A stretch of DNA of 64,000 nucleotides, taken from the NCBI RefSeq assembly GCF_001653795.1, contig NZ_CP011514.1, positions 1,362,163 through 1,426,162 on the forward strand. Direction: 5' to 3'. The DNA is from Mitsuaria sp. 7 (GTDB lineage: Bacteria > Pseudomonadota > Gammaproteobacteria > Burkholderiales > Burkholderiaceae_C). The position numbers and the translations under genes are program-made. Within the stretch, counting starts at the first letter, position 1, and every line of letters starts with the position of its first letter. Of the stretch, positions 51,861 through 60,622 are shown one piece after another. A model generated the notes under the pieces. That model saw only the letters and a list, made by a program, of their open reading frames with translations. It had not been told where the DNA came from and did not search any database.

Positions 51861-53210
51861 TCACTTGAGCGTGACGAGCTCTTCCGCGATGGTCGGATGC
51901 AGGGCGACCGTGCTGCGGAAGTCCAGCCAGGTCGCGTTCGCCTTCAAGGCGACCGCGATGAACTGGATCATCTCCGCGACGCCTTCGCCGAGCAGGTGCA
52001 CGCCCACCACGCGGTCCGTCGCGTCATCGACGAGCACCTTGAAGAAGACCTGATCCTGCGAGCCGGCGAAAGCCTGCGCCATTGAGCGGAATCGCGTCTT
52101 CAGCACGCGCAGCTGGGGATGACGTTCTCGCGCCTGCGCCTCGGTCAGGCCCACGACGCCGATCTCGGGCGTCGTGAAGACGGCGGTCGGGACCAGCGCG
52201 TAGTCGATCTCCGGTGACTCGATGCCGCCGTAGTGGCGGTCCGAGAACGCCTGGCCCTCGCGAATGGCCACCGGCGTCAGGTTCAGACGATCGGTGACGT
52301 CGCCGATGGCGAAGATGGAAGCGACGCTCGTGCGGCCGCCAGGGCCAACCACGATGGCGCCCTTGTCGTTGACCTCGACGCCGGCTGTCTCAAGCCCGAG
52401 TCCCTCGATGTTCGGGCGACGGCCGGTGCTGAGCAGGACCGTGTCCACCTCGAAGGAGCGACCGCCGGTCGTTTCGACCTGCAAGGCCGCGCCTTCGCGC
52501 CGGACCCGTTCGATGCGGTCATCGAAGACCAGATCGACCCCGCGCAGGGACAGGTGCTCGCGCAGCGTCCCGGCGATCTCGTCGTCGAAGCCCCGAAGCA
52601 GCGCAGGGCCCCGCACAAGCTGCGTCACCTGACTGCCCAGACCGGCGAAGACGCCGGCGAACTCCACGGCGATGTAGCCGCCGCCGACGATCAGGAGGCG
52701 ACGCGGCTGCTTGTTCAGATGGAAGAGCTCGTCGGACGTGATCGCCAGGTCGACGCCGGGGAAGCGGGGACGGTCAGGGGCGGCGCCGGTGGCGATGAGG
52801 ATCCGCTCGGCCGTCACGACCTTGCCGCTGGTGCGCAGCCGCACCGAGTGGGCGTCCAGCAGCGTGGCGTGTTCGGAAAAGGTCTGGACGCCGACCCCGT
52901 GGAGATTGCGCTCGTAGACGTTCTCCAGACGATTGATCTCCGTGTCCTTGTGGTCCATCAACGCGTGCCAGTCGAAGCTGGCCTCCGGCGCGTGCCATCC
53001 GAAGGCCTTGCCGGCCTTGAACGCATCGGGGAAGCGGCTGGCGTAGACCATCAGCTTCTTGGGGACGCAACCGCGGTTGACGCAGGTGCCGCCGAAGTTG
53101 GCGCCCTCGGCGATGCCCACGCGGGCGCCATGTTTTGCGGCGACCCGGGCGGCGCGTGCGCCGCCGGAACCTGCGCCGATCACGAAGAGATCAAAGTCGA
53201 ACTGCTGCAT
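51861..53210 (-). CDS. gor: Glutathione-disulfide reductase
   Basis: A 449-residue FAD flavoenzyme reducing oxidised glutathione with NADPH. The FAD motif IGAGSGGARAARVAAKHGARV and redox disulfide GTCVNRGCVPKKLM (Cys43-Cys48) lie at the N-terminus, the NADPH motif IVGGGYIAVEFAGVFAGLG is central, and the catalytic His-Glu pair in VALHPTIAEELVTLK is at the C-terminus. No frameshifts. Cytoplasmic. Single gene, in the same orientation as the upstream two-component genes, but with a 128-base gap. Confidence 0.93.
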   Translation of the reverse strand: MQQFDFDLFVIGAGSGGARAARVAAKHGARVGIAEGANFGGTCVNRGCVPKKLMVYASRFPDAFKAGKAFGWHAPEASFDWHALMDHKDTEINRLENVYERNLHGVGVQTFSEHATLLDAHSVRLRTSGKVVTAERILIATGAAPDRPRFPGVDLAITSDELFHLNKQPRRLLIVGGGYIAVEFAGVFAGLGSQVTQLVRGPALLRGFDDEIAGTLREHLSLRGVDLVFDDRIERVRREGAALQVETTGGRSFEVDTVLLSTGRRPNIEGLGLETAGVEVNDKGAIVVGPGGRTSVASIFAIGDVTDRLNLTPVAIREGQAFSDRHYGGIESPEIDYALVPTAVFTTPEIGVVGLTEAQARERHPQLRVLKTRFRSMAQAFAGSQDQVFFKVLVDDATDRVVGVHLLGEGVAEMIQFIAVALKANATWLDFRSTVALHPTIAEELVTLK

Positions 53211-53338
53211 ACGTCAATGGCCCGGATGTGGTCCCGGGCCCTCCAATCGATACGGGAGAGTAACGACGCATGCTCCGGCCATCAACGAGGGGCGGGGGAA
53301 CAGGGAATTGTCCGGGTCGGAACAATGCGGTCGCCGGG

Positions 53339-54820
53339 TCAGGTCTGAGGTTCGAGCGGGGCAAGCGACGCTCGCGCTCCGGACGCATCCGCGAGCGGCA
53401 GCGTGACGGCGACTTCCAACCCGCTGCTCGTGCCGTCGGTGCCAACGGTGCCAACGGTGCCAACGGTGCCGTCGTGGCGATCGCGCATCTCGATCCTCCC
53501 GCCGAGCTGGTCCAGCACCGCCTTGACGATGGCCAGCCCCAGCCCGCTGCCGGGCTCGCGCTGCGCGGGATCGCGGAAGAAGCGGTCGAACACGCGCCCG
53601 CGCAGCGCCGGCGGGATGCCGGGGCCCTGATCCGTCACGTACAGCACGGCCTCGCCGCCGGCGCGCTTCAACATCACGCGCACCGTGCCGCCGACCGGGC
53701 CGTACTTGACGGCGTTCTCGACGAGGTTGTCGACCAGCGACTCCAGCGACGTCATCTGCGCCGCGACGCAGAGGCCGGGCTCGGCGCTCAACTCCAGTTC
53801 CACCGACCGCGCCGAGGCCAGCGGCGATAGCACCGCCAGGCGGTCCTGCAGGAGGCGGTCCAACTCGACGCGCTCGACCGGATCGGCGCCGTGCGCCTCG
53901 CTGCGCATCAGGCGCAGCAGCTGGTTGACCATGCGCGTCGCGCGATGGCCGCTGCTCATCACGCCGGCCATGAGCTGGCGTTCCCGCTCGTCGCGCGCGT
54001 CCGCCTTCAGCGCCTCCACGTTGACGAGCATCGCCGCCAACGGCGTGCGCAATTCGTGGGCGGCGTCGGCGACGAAGCTGCGCTCGCGTTCGCTGCTGTC
54101 GCGGACGCGCCGCATCCAGCCGTTGATCGCGTCGACCATGACCGCGAGTTCGCGATGACCGCCGCGATAGGCGAGCGGGGACAGGTCTTGCGGACCGCGC
54201 GCGGTCATCTCGCGGGCGACGCCGGTCCAGGGCCGCATGGCCAGGCGGATCGACAGCCAGGCCGGCAGCAGCAGGAAGGGCAGGCTGATGAAGAGCGGCA
54301 GCAGGTAGAAGCTCTTGGAGAAGATCGTGATGAAGACGTTCATCCCGTGGTTCTGGGCGAGGAACGTCGTCCGTGTTCCGCTGGGCGCCATCACCGTCTT
54401 GGCAACGTAGCCCACGCCGTCGATGCGAAGCGGGTACTCCTCGTCCAACGGTCCGGACGGAACGACCGCAGGCGCCTGCGGGCTGCGATAGGCGACCTGC
54501 CCGCGCTGCTCGACGATGAAGCTGGGTTTCGGATCGTTGAGTTCGTCGAACTCATCGACGATCGCCTCATGGGCGCGGGTCAGGACGCGGTGGCGGCGGG
54601 CGGGATCGTCGACGAGCTCGTCGGCGATCGCATTGATCGTCTCGTAGATGCGATGGCTCTGGAGCAGCGGCCGCGCCCCTTGGAACAGCAGGTAGGCGAA
54701 TCCGATCGACCAGAGCAGCGTCAGCAGCAGCATCTGCGCCACGAGCAGCCGACGGACGAGGCTGGGCCTGAAGACGGCGGCCATCGCGACCTTCGGCCAT
54801 CGGAGGGCCGACGCGCTCAT
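53339..54820 (-). CDS. Sensor histidine kinase of an OmpR-type two-component system
   Basis: A 493-residue kinase with an N-terminal transmembrane helix (LLVAQMLLLTLLWSIGFAYLLF), a periplasmic domain (about 50-160), a second helix (FYLLPLFISLPFLLLPAWLS), a HAMP-like region, the H-box FVADAAHELRTPLAAML and the ATPase N and G boxes (DNLVENAVKYGPVGGTVR, DQGPGIP, GSGLGLAIVKAV). It resembles QseC/PmrB-type kinases. The C-terminal GTV repeat interrupts the last strand of the ATPase fold. Its start overlaps the response-regulator stop (54817-54820, ATGA). Confidence 0.9.
   Translation of the reverse strand: MSASALRWPKVAMAAVFRPSLVRRLLVAQMLLLTLLWSIGFAYLLFQGARPLLQSHRIYETINAIADELVDDPARRHRVLTRAHEAIVDEFDELNDPKPSFIVEQRGQVAYRSPQAPAVVPSGPLDEEYPLRIDGVGYVAKTVMAPSGTRTTFLAQNHGMNVFITIFSKSFYLLPLFISLPFLLLPAWLSIRLAMRPWTGVAREMTARGPQDLSPLAYRGGHRELAVMVDAINGWMRRVRDSSERERSFVADAAHELRTPLAAMLVNVEALKADARDERERQLMAGVMSSGHRATRMVNQLLRLMRSEAHGADPVERVELDRLLQDRLAVLSPLASARSVELELSAEPGLCVAAQMTSLESLVDNLVENAVKYGPVGGTVRVMLKRAGGEAVLYVTDQGPGIPPALRGRVFDRFFRDPAQREPGSGLGLAIVKAVLDQLGGRIEMRDRHDGTVGTVGTVGTDGTSSGLEVAVTLPLADASGARASLAPLEPQT
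53439..53474. repeat. 9-bp tandem repeat in the histidine kinase C-terminus
   Basis: Three perfect GGTGCCAAC units followed by a variant GGTGCCGTC, encoding Gly-Thr-Val repeats in the loop before the last beta strand of the ATPase domain. In-frame, so copy change keeps the reading frame. Confidence 0.75.
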
Positions 54821-55485
54821 GCCCCCTCCTGCAGATCGATGACGTAGCCGACGCCGCGCACGGTGCGGACATACCCGTCGCCGATCTTGCGGCGCAGGTT
54901 GGCCATGTGCACGTCGAGCGAGTTGCTCGCGTTGCTCTGACCGCCGGGGAGCACCTGCTCCTCCAGCGTGCGGCGGGTGACGATGCGGTCGGTGCGCATC
55001 ATCAGCAGTCGCAGCAGGTCGTACTCGCTGACGGTGAGTTCGACGGCGCGTCCCGAGACGGTGACGCGACGCGTGGGGATGTGCAGCTGCAGCTCGCGCA
55101 CGGCGAGCACGTCGCCGTCGAAGCCGTAGCTGCGGCGGGCGAGGGCGCGGATGCGCGAGACCAGCTCGGCGATCTCGAAGGGCTTCACCAGGTAGTCGTC
55201 CGCGCCGGAGTCGAGGCCCTGCAGCCGGTCCTTCAACGCGTCGCGCGCGCTGAGGATGAGCACGGGGAGGGAGCCTTGCTCGCGTCGCAGCCGCGCGAGC
55301 AGATGCAGGCCGTCGCCGTCGGGCAGACCGAGGTCGAGCAGGACCAGGTCGCAGGGCGTGTCCTGGAGCTGGCGGAGTGCGCCTTCGATGTTGCGCGCCC
55401 AGACGATGTCCATGCCGTGGTCGGTCAGCGCGATGCGCACGCCGTTGCCCAGGTCCAGGTCGTCTTCGATGAGCAGGATCTTCAT
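54817..55485 (-). CDS. OmpR-family response regulator
   Basis: A 222-residue regulator: receiver with acidic pocket IEDD, phospho-acceptor Asp51 (LVLLDLGLPDGDG) and Lys in DYLVKPFE, followed by a winged-helix DNA-binding domain (VELTVSEYDLLRLLMMRTDRIVTRRTLEEQV and SLDVHMANLRRKIGDGYVRTVRGVGYV). It resembles QseB/PmrA. It starts 154 bases before the divergent small gene, with phased TTCAT repeats in between. Confidence 0.93.
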   Translation of the reverse strand: MKILLIEDDLDLGNGVRIALTDHGMDIVWARNIEGALRQLQDTPCDLVLLDLGLPDGDGLHLLARLRREQGSLPVLILSARDALKDRLQGLDSGADDYLVKPFEIAELVSRIRALARRSYGFDGDVLAVRELQLHIPTRRVTVSGRAVELTVSEYDLLRLLMMRTDRIVTRRTLEEQVLPGGQSNASNSLDVHMANLRRKIGDGYVRTVRGVGYVIDLQEGA

Positions 55486-55536
55486 GCCGCCATTGGACCA
55501 GTCCGGCGGGCCGGAAAGTGCCGTGGCGACGGGCGC

Positions 55537-55574
55537 TTCATCCTTTCTTCATGTGCGGCTCAGGTGGGGTTCAT
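55537..55574. promoter_or_regulatory. 11-bp-phased direct repeats, candidate response-regulator site
   Basis: TTCAT at 55537, 55548 and 55570, with CTCAG in phase at 55559. The 11-bp period places all copies on one DNA face, the usual layout of OmpR/PhoB-family binding sites. It lies 52 bases from the regulator start and 66 bases before the small gene at 55640. Confidence 0.5.
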
Positions 55575-55639
55575 GGGGTGTTTCGACACTGCCCTTGGCG
55601 GTCCGGTGTGTTGCCGGGCGCTGTTCAGGGAGTGACGAC

Positions 55640-55945
55640 ATGACTGCTGCATCTCAAGACCGTCCGCAGGCACGCGGACAAGACCTGGCCCCGCGGAACG
55701 CGACGCGCGCGCCGTCGCTGGTCCTGATCGTCTGCGCGCTGGGCGCGGGCGCGGCGGCCCTCGATCCGCTCCTCGCGGCGCAGGAGCGCAAGGACTTCGT
55801 CGTCACCTGCGCCGGTCCTGAAGGCTGGGCCGCGTGCGACCGGACGGCGGCGGAATGGTGCAAGGGCAACTTCCGGATCACCGCGCGCAAGGCGGAGGGC
55901 ATGCGGCTCTCCGGCGAATGCCGTCCTTTCAAGCGCTTCGAGTGA
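55640..55945 (+). CDS. Small membrane-anchored Cys-containing protein
   Basis: A 101-residue protein with one transmembrane segment (SLVLIVCALGAGAAALDPLLA) and a 50-residue Cys-containing outer domain (VTCAGPEGWAACDRTAAEWCKGNFRITA, then SGECRPF). I recognise no family; the four external Cys could form disulfides. Divergent from the response regulator and 17 bases before mipA, so a likely target of the two-component system. Confidence 0.65.
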   Translation: MTAASQDRPQARGQDLAPRNATRAPSLVLIVCALGAGAAALDPLLAAQERKDFVVTCAGPEGWAACDRTAAEWCKGNFRITARKAEGMRLSGECRPFKRFE

Positions 55946-55962
55946 GCGCCATCCACTTTTCA

Positions 55963-56781
55963 ATGACATCCATGACCACCACCATGAAGCTCTCTCCTGT
56001 TGTTCTCGTCTCCCTGATGCTGCCGATCTGCGGCGGCGCGCAGGCGCAATCCACCGCGGCGGATGCGTCGTCGGCCACGGTGGTCGTTCAAGCCGGCGTG
56101 GCCGTCGCGACGCGCTATGCGGGCTCCGACGAGCGGGCGGTGGTCCCGCTGCTCGGCCTCGAGTACGCGCATCCCAGCGGCTTCTTCGCGAGCACGCAAC
56201 GCGGCCTCGGCTACGCGGGATCGGCGGGACCGCTGAGCTACAGCGCGGCGCTCGGGTATCGCGGCAAGCGGGAGGAGAAGAAGACCACCGGCCTCGGCTT
56301 CAGCAGCGGCAGCAAGTACCTGCGCGGCATGGGGGAAGTGAAGGGCAGTGCGACGGCGAACCTGACGCTGAGCTATGCCGTGATGGAACGGCTGCAGCTG
56401 CAGGTGGCGACGGAGCAGCCGGTCTCCAACCGGGACAACGGCGCGCTCTACAGCGTGGGGGCGGCGGCGACGCTGCTGGAGGATGGGAAGAACACGATGG
56501 TGCTGTCGGTGGCGGCGAACGCGGCCGACAGGAAGTACATGCAGACGTACCACGGGGTGACGGCGGCGCAGTCGGCGAGGTCCGGCTATGCGGCCTATAC
56601 GCCCAAGGCCGGCGCGCATCTCGCAGAGGCCGGTGTGAGCTGGCAGCACAAGCTCTCTTCGGAGTGGAGCGTCACCGGGATGGTCGGCGCGCAGACGCTG
56701 CTCGGGGATGCGAAGAAGAGCCCGCTCACCCGGCGCACGACGTCGCTGGTGGGGGCGGTGTTTGTGAGTTATTCGTATTGA
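55963..56781 (+). CDS. MipA/OmpV family outer-membrane protein
   Basis: A 272-residue outer-membrane protein with a signal peptide (LSPVVLVSLMLPICGGAQA) and an all-beta MipA/OmpV domain (AVATRYAGSDERAVVPLLGLEYAHPSGFFASTQRGLGY), ending in TSLVGAVFVSYSY. MipA proteins scaffold murein enzymes or act in envelope stress responses, and are often controlled by adjacent two-component systems. First of three close ATGs chosen; those at 55972 and 55984 also fit. No terminator is evident before the convergent gene. Confidence 0.85.
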   Translation: MTSMTTTMKLSPVVLVSLMLPICGGAQAQSTAADASSATVVVQAGVAVATRYAGSDERAVVPLLGLEYAHPSGFFASTQRGLGYAGSAGPLSYSAALGYRGKREEKKTTGLGFSSGSKYLRGMGEVKGSATANLTLSYAVMERLQLQVATEQPVSNRDNGALYSVGAAATLLEDGKNTMVLSVAANAADRKYMQTYHGVTAAQSARSGYAAYTPKAGAHLAEAGVSWQHKLSSEWSVTGMVGAQTLLGDAKKSPLTRRTTSLVGAVFVSYSY

Positions 56782-56819
56782 GGGGCCGACCGCAAAGATG
56801 TCGACCTGCCCGTGCTCGC

Positions 56820-57611
56820 TCAACCCGACTTCAACGCTTTCAGGTGCTTGTCCACGGCGGAGAACAAGCTTTCGCCAGCCTCCGCATGGCCTCGGTGCTT
56901 GAGCTCGCCCGCGAGCTGGCGCAGTTGATCCGCCGTCAGCCCGACATTCAGACTGATGCGAACGTGCGCCAGCAACTGCGACTCGACGCCGACCATCGCC
57001 GACAGTGCCGCCACGGTGGCCAGTTCCCGGCTCCCCCAATCGAGCGCGTCACGGACGAAGATGTCGCCGAACAGATGCGTCTTGAGGAACTGGTCGATGG
57101 TCGGCGCGAAATCGAAGAGCGCCCCGCGCACCGGCGCCCCCGCCAGCTTCGTCTGGTTGGCCGTGCCGGCGGCGAGCAACGCGGCGCCGGTCGGCCCGGG
57201 ACCGGACTCTTTGCCGGCGGTGTCCTGCACGCCGCGGGCGCGCCGCTTGTCGAGCACCCCCATCAGCTCGCCCAATGCATTGAGCGAGCGCGGAAAGCCG
57301 GCATAGGCGTAGAGCTGCACCAGCACTTCCTTGGTCTCGCTGACGGTGAGGCCCGCATTCAATCCTTGATCGAGCGCAGCGGCCAGTCGAGGCATGTCGC
57401 CAACGGCACAGGCGGCGGCGATGGGGCCGATGGCCAGCTGCCGGTCGGTCAAGGCGTTTGTCGAGGGTGTCGTCATGCAAGAAGGTCCGGAAGCGCTTGA
57501 AGGGTCAGTCCTTGCCTGGCCGAGTGCGACGCCCGGGGCAGCGGCGACCAGCAGGGTCAGCAGTTCGCGGCGCGTCGCCGTGCCGTCGTCAGCGGGCGAG
57601 GTACTGCTCAT
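56820..57611 (-). CDS. Carboxymuconolactone decarboxylase (AhpD-fold) family protein
   Basis: A 263-residue protein with two CMD-type domains ([40 protein letters not shown] and [40 protein letters not shown]). The N-terminus looks like an incomplete Tat signal ([18 protein letters not shown]), so export is possible. No CxxC pair is present, unlike AhpD itself, so a peroxidase role is unlikely and a lactone or related activity is more plausible. Starts within the cupin gene stop region (23-base overlap), and is the last gene of the SDR-cupin-CMD operon. Confidence 0.8.
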   Translation of the reverse strand: MSSTSPADDGTATRRELLTLLVAAAPGVALGQARTDPSSASGPSCMTTPSTNALTDRQLAIGPIAAACAVGDMPRLAAALDQGLNAGLTVSETKEVLVQLYAYAGFPRSLNALGELMGVLDKRRARGVQDTAGKESGPGPTGAALLAAGTANQTKLAGAPVRGALFDFAPTIDQFLKTHLFGDIFVRDALDWGSRELATVAALSAMVGVESQLLAHVRISLNVGLTADQLRQLAGELKHRGHAEAGESLFSAVDKHLKALKSG

Positions 57612-58086
57612 CGCTGACCTTTTCCATCCAGTCGACGTTCTTGCCGTCGAGGGCGCCGGTCACAGCCATGTGCGTCATCGCCGTCGTAGGCGCTGCGCCG
57701 TGCCAGTGCTTCACGCCAGGCGGGCACCAGACGACGTCGCCGGGGCGGATCACCTGGATCGACCGGCCCCATTCCTGCGTCAGTCCGACGCCGGCCGTGA
57801 CCACCAGATATTGGCCCAGCGGATGCGTGTGCCACGCGGAACGCGCGCCCGGCTCGAAGGTCACCAGGCCGCCAGAAGCGTTGATGGTCTCGTTGGCGGG
57901 ATAGACCGGATCGATGCGTACGCGGCCGGTGAAGAACTCCGCCGGCCCGGGGATCGAGGCGGACGCGCCGGCGGGCGTGATCTGCTGTATGGCGGTCTTC
58001 GCAGGCAACTTGGTTTCGGCTTCGGCTTCGGCGCCGGCGCTCGCGAGTGCCGCGTAGGCGAGGCAGACGAATGGGCGATTCAGCAT
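57589..58086 (-). CDS. Exported cupin-fold protein
   Basis: A 165-residue protein with a signal peptide ([20 protein letters not shown]) and a cupin barrel: [26 protein letters not shown] (motif 1, His ligands) and [19 protein letters not shown] (motif 2). It is the type found with CMD-domain proteins (quercetinase-like or dimethylsulfoniopropionate-type cupins of unknown use). It is the middle gene of an operon regulated by the divergent LysR gene. Confidence 0.85.
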   Translation of the reverse strand: MLNRPFVCLAYAALASAGAEAEAETKLPAKTAIQQITPAGASASIPGPAEFFTGRVRIDPVYPANETINASGGLVTFEPGARSAWHTHPLGQYLVVTAGVGLTQEWGRSIQVIRPGDVVWCPPGVKHWHGAAPTTAMTHMAVTGALDGKNVDWMEKVSDEQYLAR

Positions 58087-58109
58087 GGAGATGCTCCTCA
58101 ACGTTCGGG

Positions 58110-58880
58110 TCAAGCGACGAAGCCGCCGTCCACGGGAAGTGCCACGCCCAGCACCATGCTGGCGGCCGGGCTGCACAGCCACAGCACCGCAGCCGCCACT
58201 TCCTCCGGACGTCCCATGCGGCCGATGGGTTGCAGCTTCAGGAACGCCGTCATGGCGGCGGGATCGATCTCATCGCCCATGGGCGTCTCGATGCACCCGG
58301 GGCAGACGGCGTTGACGCGGATGCCGCGGCTGGCCACGTCCAGCGCGGCGCTCTTGGTGAGCCCGATCACGCCATGCTTGCTGGCGTGATAAGCCGCGCG
58401 CCCCGAGAGTCCCACGAGCCCGCCAAGCGACGAGCAGTTGACGATGGCGCCGCTGCCCTGCTTCTTCATCTGCAGCAGCTCGTGCTTCATGAAGGCCCAG
58501 ACGCCGCGCAGGTTGACGGCTTGCGTGGCGTCGAAGCCTTCGACGGTCTCTTCCGACATCTCGCACATCGGGCCGAGGATGCCGGCGTTGTTGTAGGCCA
58601 TGTCGAGGCGTCCGAATTCGGACACGGTATGTTCGACGGCGGCCTTGGCCTGCGCTTCATCGGACACGTCGCACACGATGGCGATGGCGCGATGGCCCGC
58701 GTCCGTCAGCGTCCGGGCCGCAGCGGCAACCCGCACGGCGTCACGGTCCACGAGCGCCACGGCGGCGCCGGACTGGGCGAAGGCCTGGGCAGTGGCCAGC
58801 CCGAGACCGGAGCTTGCGCCGGTGACCAGAGCGACCTGGCCGTTGAAGTTGTAGGTGGGGTTCACGAGTGCTTTCTCCAA
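58110..58880 (-). CDS. SDR family dehydrogenase
   Basis: A 256-residue short-chain dehydrogenase: [26 protein letters not shown], and the active site [27 protein letters not shown], with a family-like [21 protein letters not shown] ending. It resembles glucose-1-dehydrogenase-type and 2,5-dichloro-cyclohexadienediol-dehydrogenase-type SDRs. First gene of an SDR-cupin-CMD operon, divergent from lysR. Substrate unknown. Confidence 0.88.
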   Translation of the reverse strand: MEKALVNPTYNFNGQVALVTGASSGLGLATAQAFAQSGAAVALVDRDAVRVAAAARTLTDAGHRAIAIVCDVSDEAQAKAAVEHTVSEFGRLDMAYNNAGILGPMCEMSEETVEGFDATQAVNLRGVWAFMKHELLQMKKQGSGAIVNCSSLGGLVGLSGRAAYHASKHGVIGLTKSAALDVASRGIRVNAVCPGCIETPMGDEIDPAAMTAFLKLQPIGRMGRPEEVAAAVLWLCSPAASMVLGVALPVDGGFVA

Positions 58881-58946
58881 GGGTGGGGGCTGCGTCTTGC
58901 AGGGGATGGAGGCACTGTAGGGACGTGACCTTTGCCTGACTAGACA

Positions 58947-58969
58947 TCACAATCCGCATGCACTTGTGA
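58947..58969. promoter_or_regulatory. Inverted repeat in the SDR-lysR intergenic region
   Basis: TCACAA-N11-TTGTGA, a perfect 6-bp inverted repeat with 11-base spacing, 14 bases before the lysR ATG. The dyad spacing resembles a LysR-type operator (T-N11-A). It should mediate autoregulation and control of the divergent operon. Confidence 0.55.
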
Positions 58970-58982
58970 ATGGGATTCAACG

Positions 58983-59873
58983 ATGGCGCGCGACAGGATC
59001 AGTGATGTGCAGGCGTTTCTCCTCGTGGCGAGAGAGCGGAGCTTCACCCGTGCGGCGGCCCAGCTGGGTGTGTCGCCTTCGGCGTTGAGCCACACCGTGC
59101 GCAGCCTGGAGGAAGGGCTGGGCGTGCGTCTTCTGACCCGGACCACGCGCAGCGTCTCGGTGACGGAAGCGGGCGAGCGGCTGTTGAAGTCGGTGGGACC
59201 GCGGTTGGCGGAGGTGGACGCGGAGCTCAACGCGGTCAGCGACCTGGCCGACAAGCCCAAGGGGACCATCCGCATCACGTCGACGGACTACGCCGTGGAC
59301 ACGGCGCTGTGGCCGAGGCTCGCGCCGCTGCTCATCGACTATCCCGACCTGAAGGTGGACGTCACGATCGACTACGGTCTGGTCGACGTCGTGGCGCAGC
59401 GCTACGACCTGGGCATCCGCTCGGGCGACCAGGTCGCGAAGGACATGATCGCGGTCCGCATCGGCCCGGACCGCCGGATGGTGATCGTCGGGACGCCGGG
59501 TTATCTGCAGTCGAGGGCGGCGCCGCGCAAGCCGGAGGACCTGCTCGGACACAACTGCATCGCGCTGCGTTTTGCGAGCGGCGGGCTCTACGCGTGGGAG
59601 TTGAAGAAGGGCAAGCGCGAGCTGCAGGTTCGTGCGGAGGGGCAGGCCACGTTCAACGGGGCGTATCAGACGCTCAATGCGGCGCTCGCCGGGTGTGGGT
59701 TGGCGTTCGTGCCGGAGGACCTGGCGGAGCCGCATGTGGCGGCGGGCAGGTTGCAGTACGTGCTGGAGGACTGGTTTCCGACGTTCCCCGGGTTGCACAT
59801 GTACTACGCCAGCCGGCGGCAGCCGTCGCGGGCGTTGTCGTTGATCATCGACGCGTTGAGGTACAGGGGTTGA
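58983..59873 (+). CDS. LysR-type transcriptional regulator
   Basis: A 296-residue LTTR. The HTH is FTRAAAQLGVSPSALSHTVRSLEEGLGVRLLTRTTRSV, followed by the substrate-binding domain (GTIRITSTDYAVDTALWPRL... DYPDLKVDVTIDYGLVDVV, YDLGIRSGDQVAKDMIAVRI). It belongs to the AaeR/DsdC-like group related to aldehyde- or quinone-stress regulators. Divergent from the SDR-cupin-CMD operon, which it likely controls. Confidence 0.9.
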   Translation: MARDRISDVQAFLLVARERSFTRAAAQLGVSPSALSHTVRSLEEGLGVRLLTRTTRSVSVTEAGERLLKSVGPRLAEVDAELNAVSDLADKPKGTIRITSTDYAVDTALWPRLAPLLIDYPDLKVDVTIDYGLVDVVAQRYDLGIRSGDQVAKDMIAVRIGPDRRMVIVGTPGYLQSRAAPRKPEDLLGHNCIALRFASGGLYAWELKKGKRELQVRAEGQATFNGAYQTLNAALAGCGLAFVPEDLAEPHVAAGRLQYVLEDWFPTFPGLHMYYASRRQPSRALSLIIDALRYRG

Positions 59874-59916
59874 TCGCTGACTTGGCCGCTTTGCTTCATC
59901 CCGATGCAGCGTCTCC

Positions 59917-60612
59917 CTAACGGAGGAACTTGTACCCCCGCCGATGAAGCGTGATCAGGTGTTTCGGGTTGCGGGGATCCGCTTCGATCTTCTGCCGGAT
60001 ACCCGCCACATGGACATCGATGGTTCGCGTGGTGGGGAGGAAGTCGTAGCCCCACACGTCCTTCAGGATCTTGCTGCGGGTCAGCACCAGCCCCTTGTTC
60101 TCGATGAAGTAGCGCAGCAGCTTGAACTCCATCGGCGGCAAGGTCAGCCGCTCGGCGCCGCGGATGATCTCCTCGCGACCCAGATCCACGGCGATGCCGC
60201 CGAAGGTGACGACCCGCTCCTCGGTCCTTGCCGCGTACCGCCCGGAAGCTCCCCGCCGCTGCAGCGCCTCCAGACGGGCCAGGAGTTCAGCCGTGTGGAA
60301 CGGCTTCACCACATAGTCGTCCGCGCCCGACTTGAGTCCCTGGACCCGATCCTCGGCCTGCCCCCGTGCGGTCAGCATCAGGATAGGTACGGACCGTCCC
60401 GCGGACCGGATGCCCTTGCAGACCTCGAAGCCATCCTTCCTGGGCAGGCGGACGTCCAGGATCACGACGTCGAAGGACTCTTCGATCGCCATGGCCAGGC
60501 CCCGTTCTCCGTCGGTGGCCTGCGACACCGCATACCCCTCGCTCGACAGGCGATCGGTCAGGGACATCATCAGACCTTCCTCGTCCTCCACCAGCAGAAT
60601 CCGTGGATACAC
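59917..60612 (-). CDS. OmpR/PhoB-family response regulator
   Basis: A 231-residue regulator with receiver VEDEE, phospho-acceptor Asp53 (VVILDVRLPRKDG), YVVKPFHTAELL, and a winged-helix domain (LTLPPMEFKLLRYFIENKGLVLTRSKILKDVWGYDF and TIDVHVAGIRQKIEADPRNPKHLITLHRRGYKFLR). Last gene of a three-gene operon after a DUF4397 lipoprotein and a histidine kinase; 10 bases separate it from the kinase. Confidence 0.92.
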   Translation of the reverse strand: MYPRILLVEDEEGLMMSLTDRLSSEGYAVSQATDGERGLAMAIEESFDVVILDVRLPRKDGFEVCKGIRSAGRSVPILMLTARGQAEDRVQGLKSGADDYVVKPFHTAELLARLEALQRRGASGRYAARTEERVVTFGGIAVDLGREEIIRGAERLTLPPMEFKLLRYFIENKGLVLTRSKILKDVWGYDFLPTTRTIDVHVAGIRQKIEADPRNPKHLITLHRRGYKFLR

Positions 60613-60622
60613 CGACCGCTCC

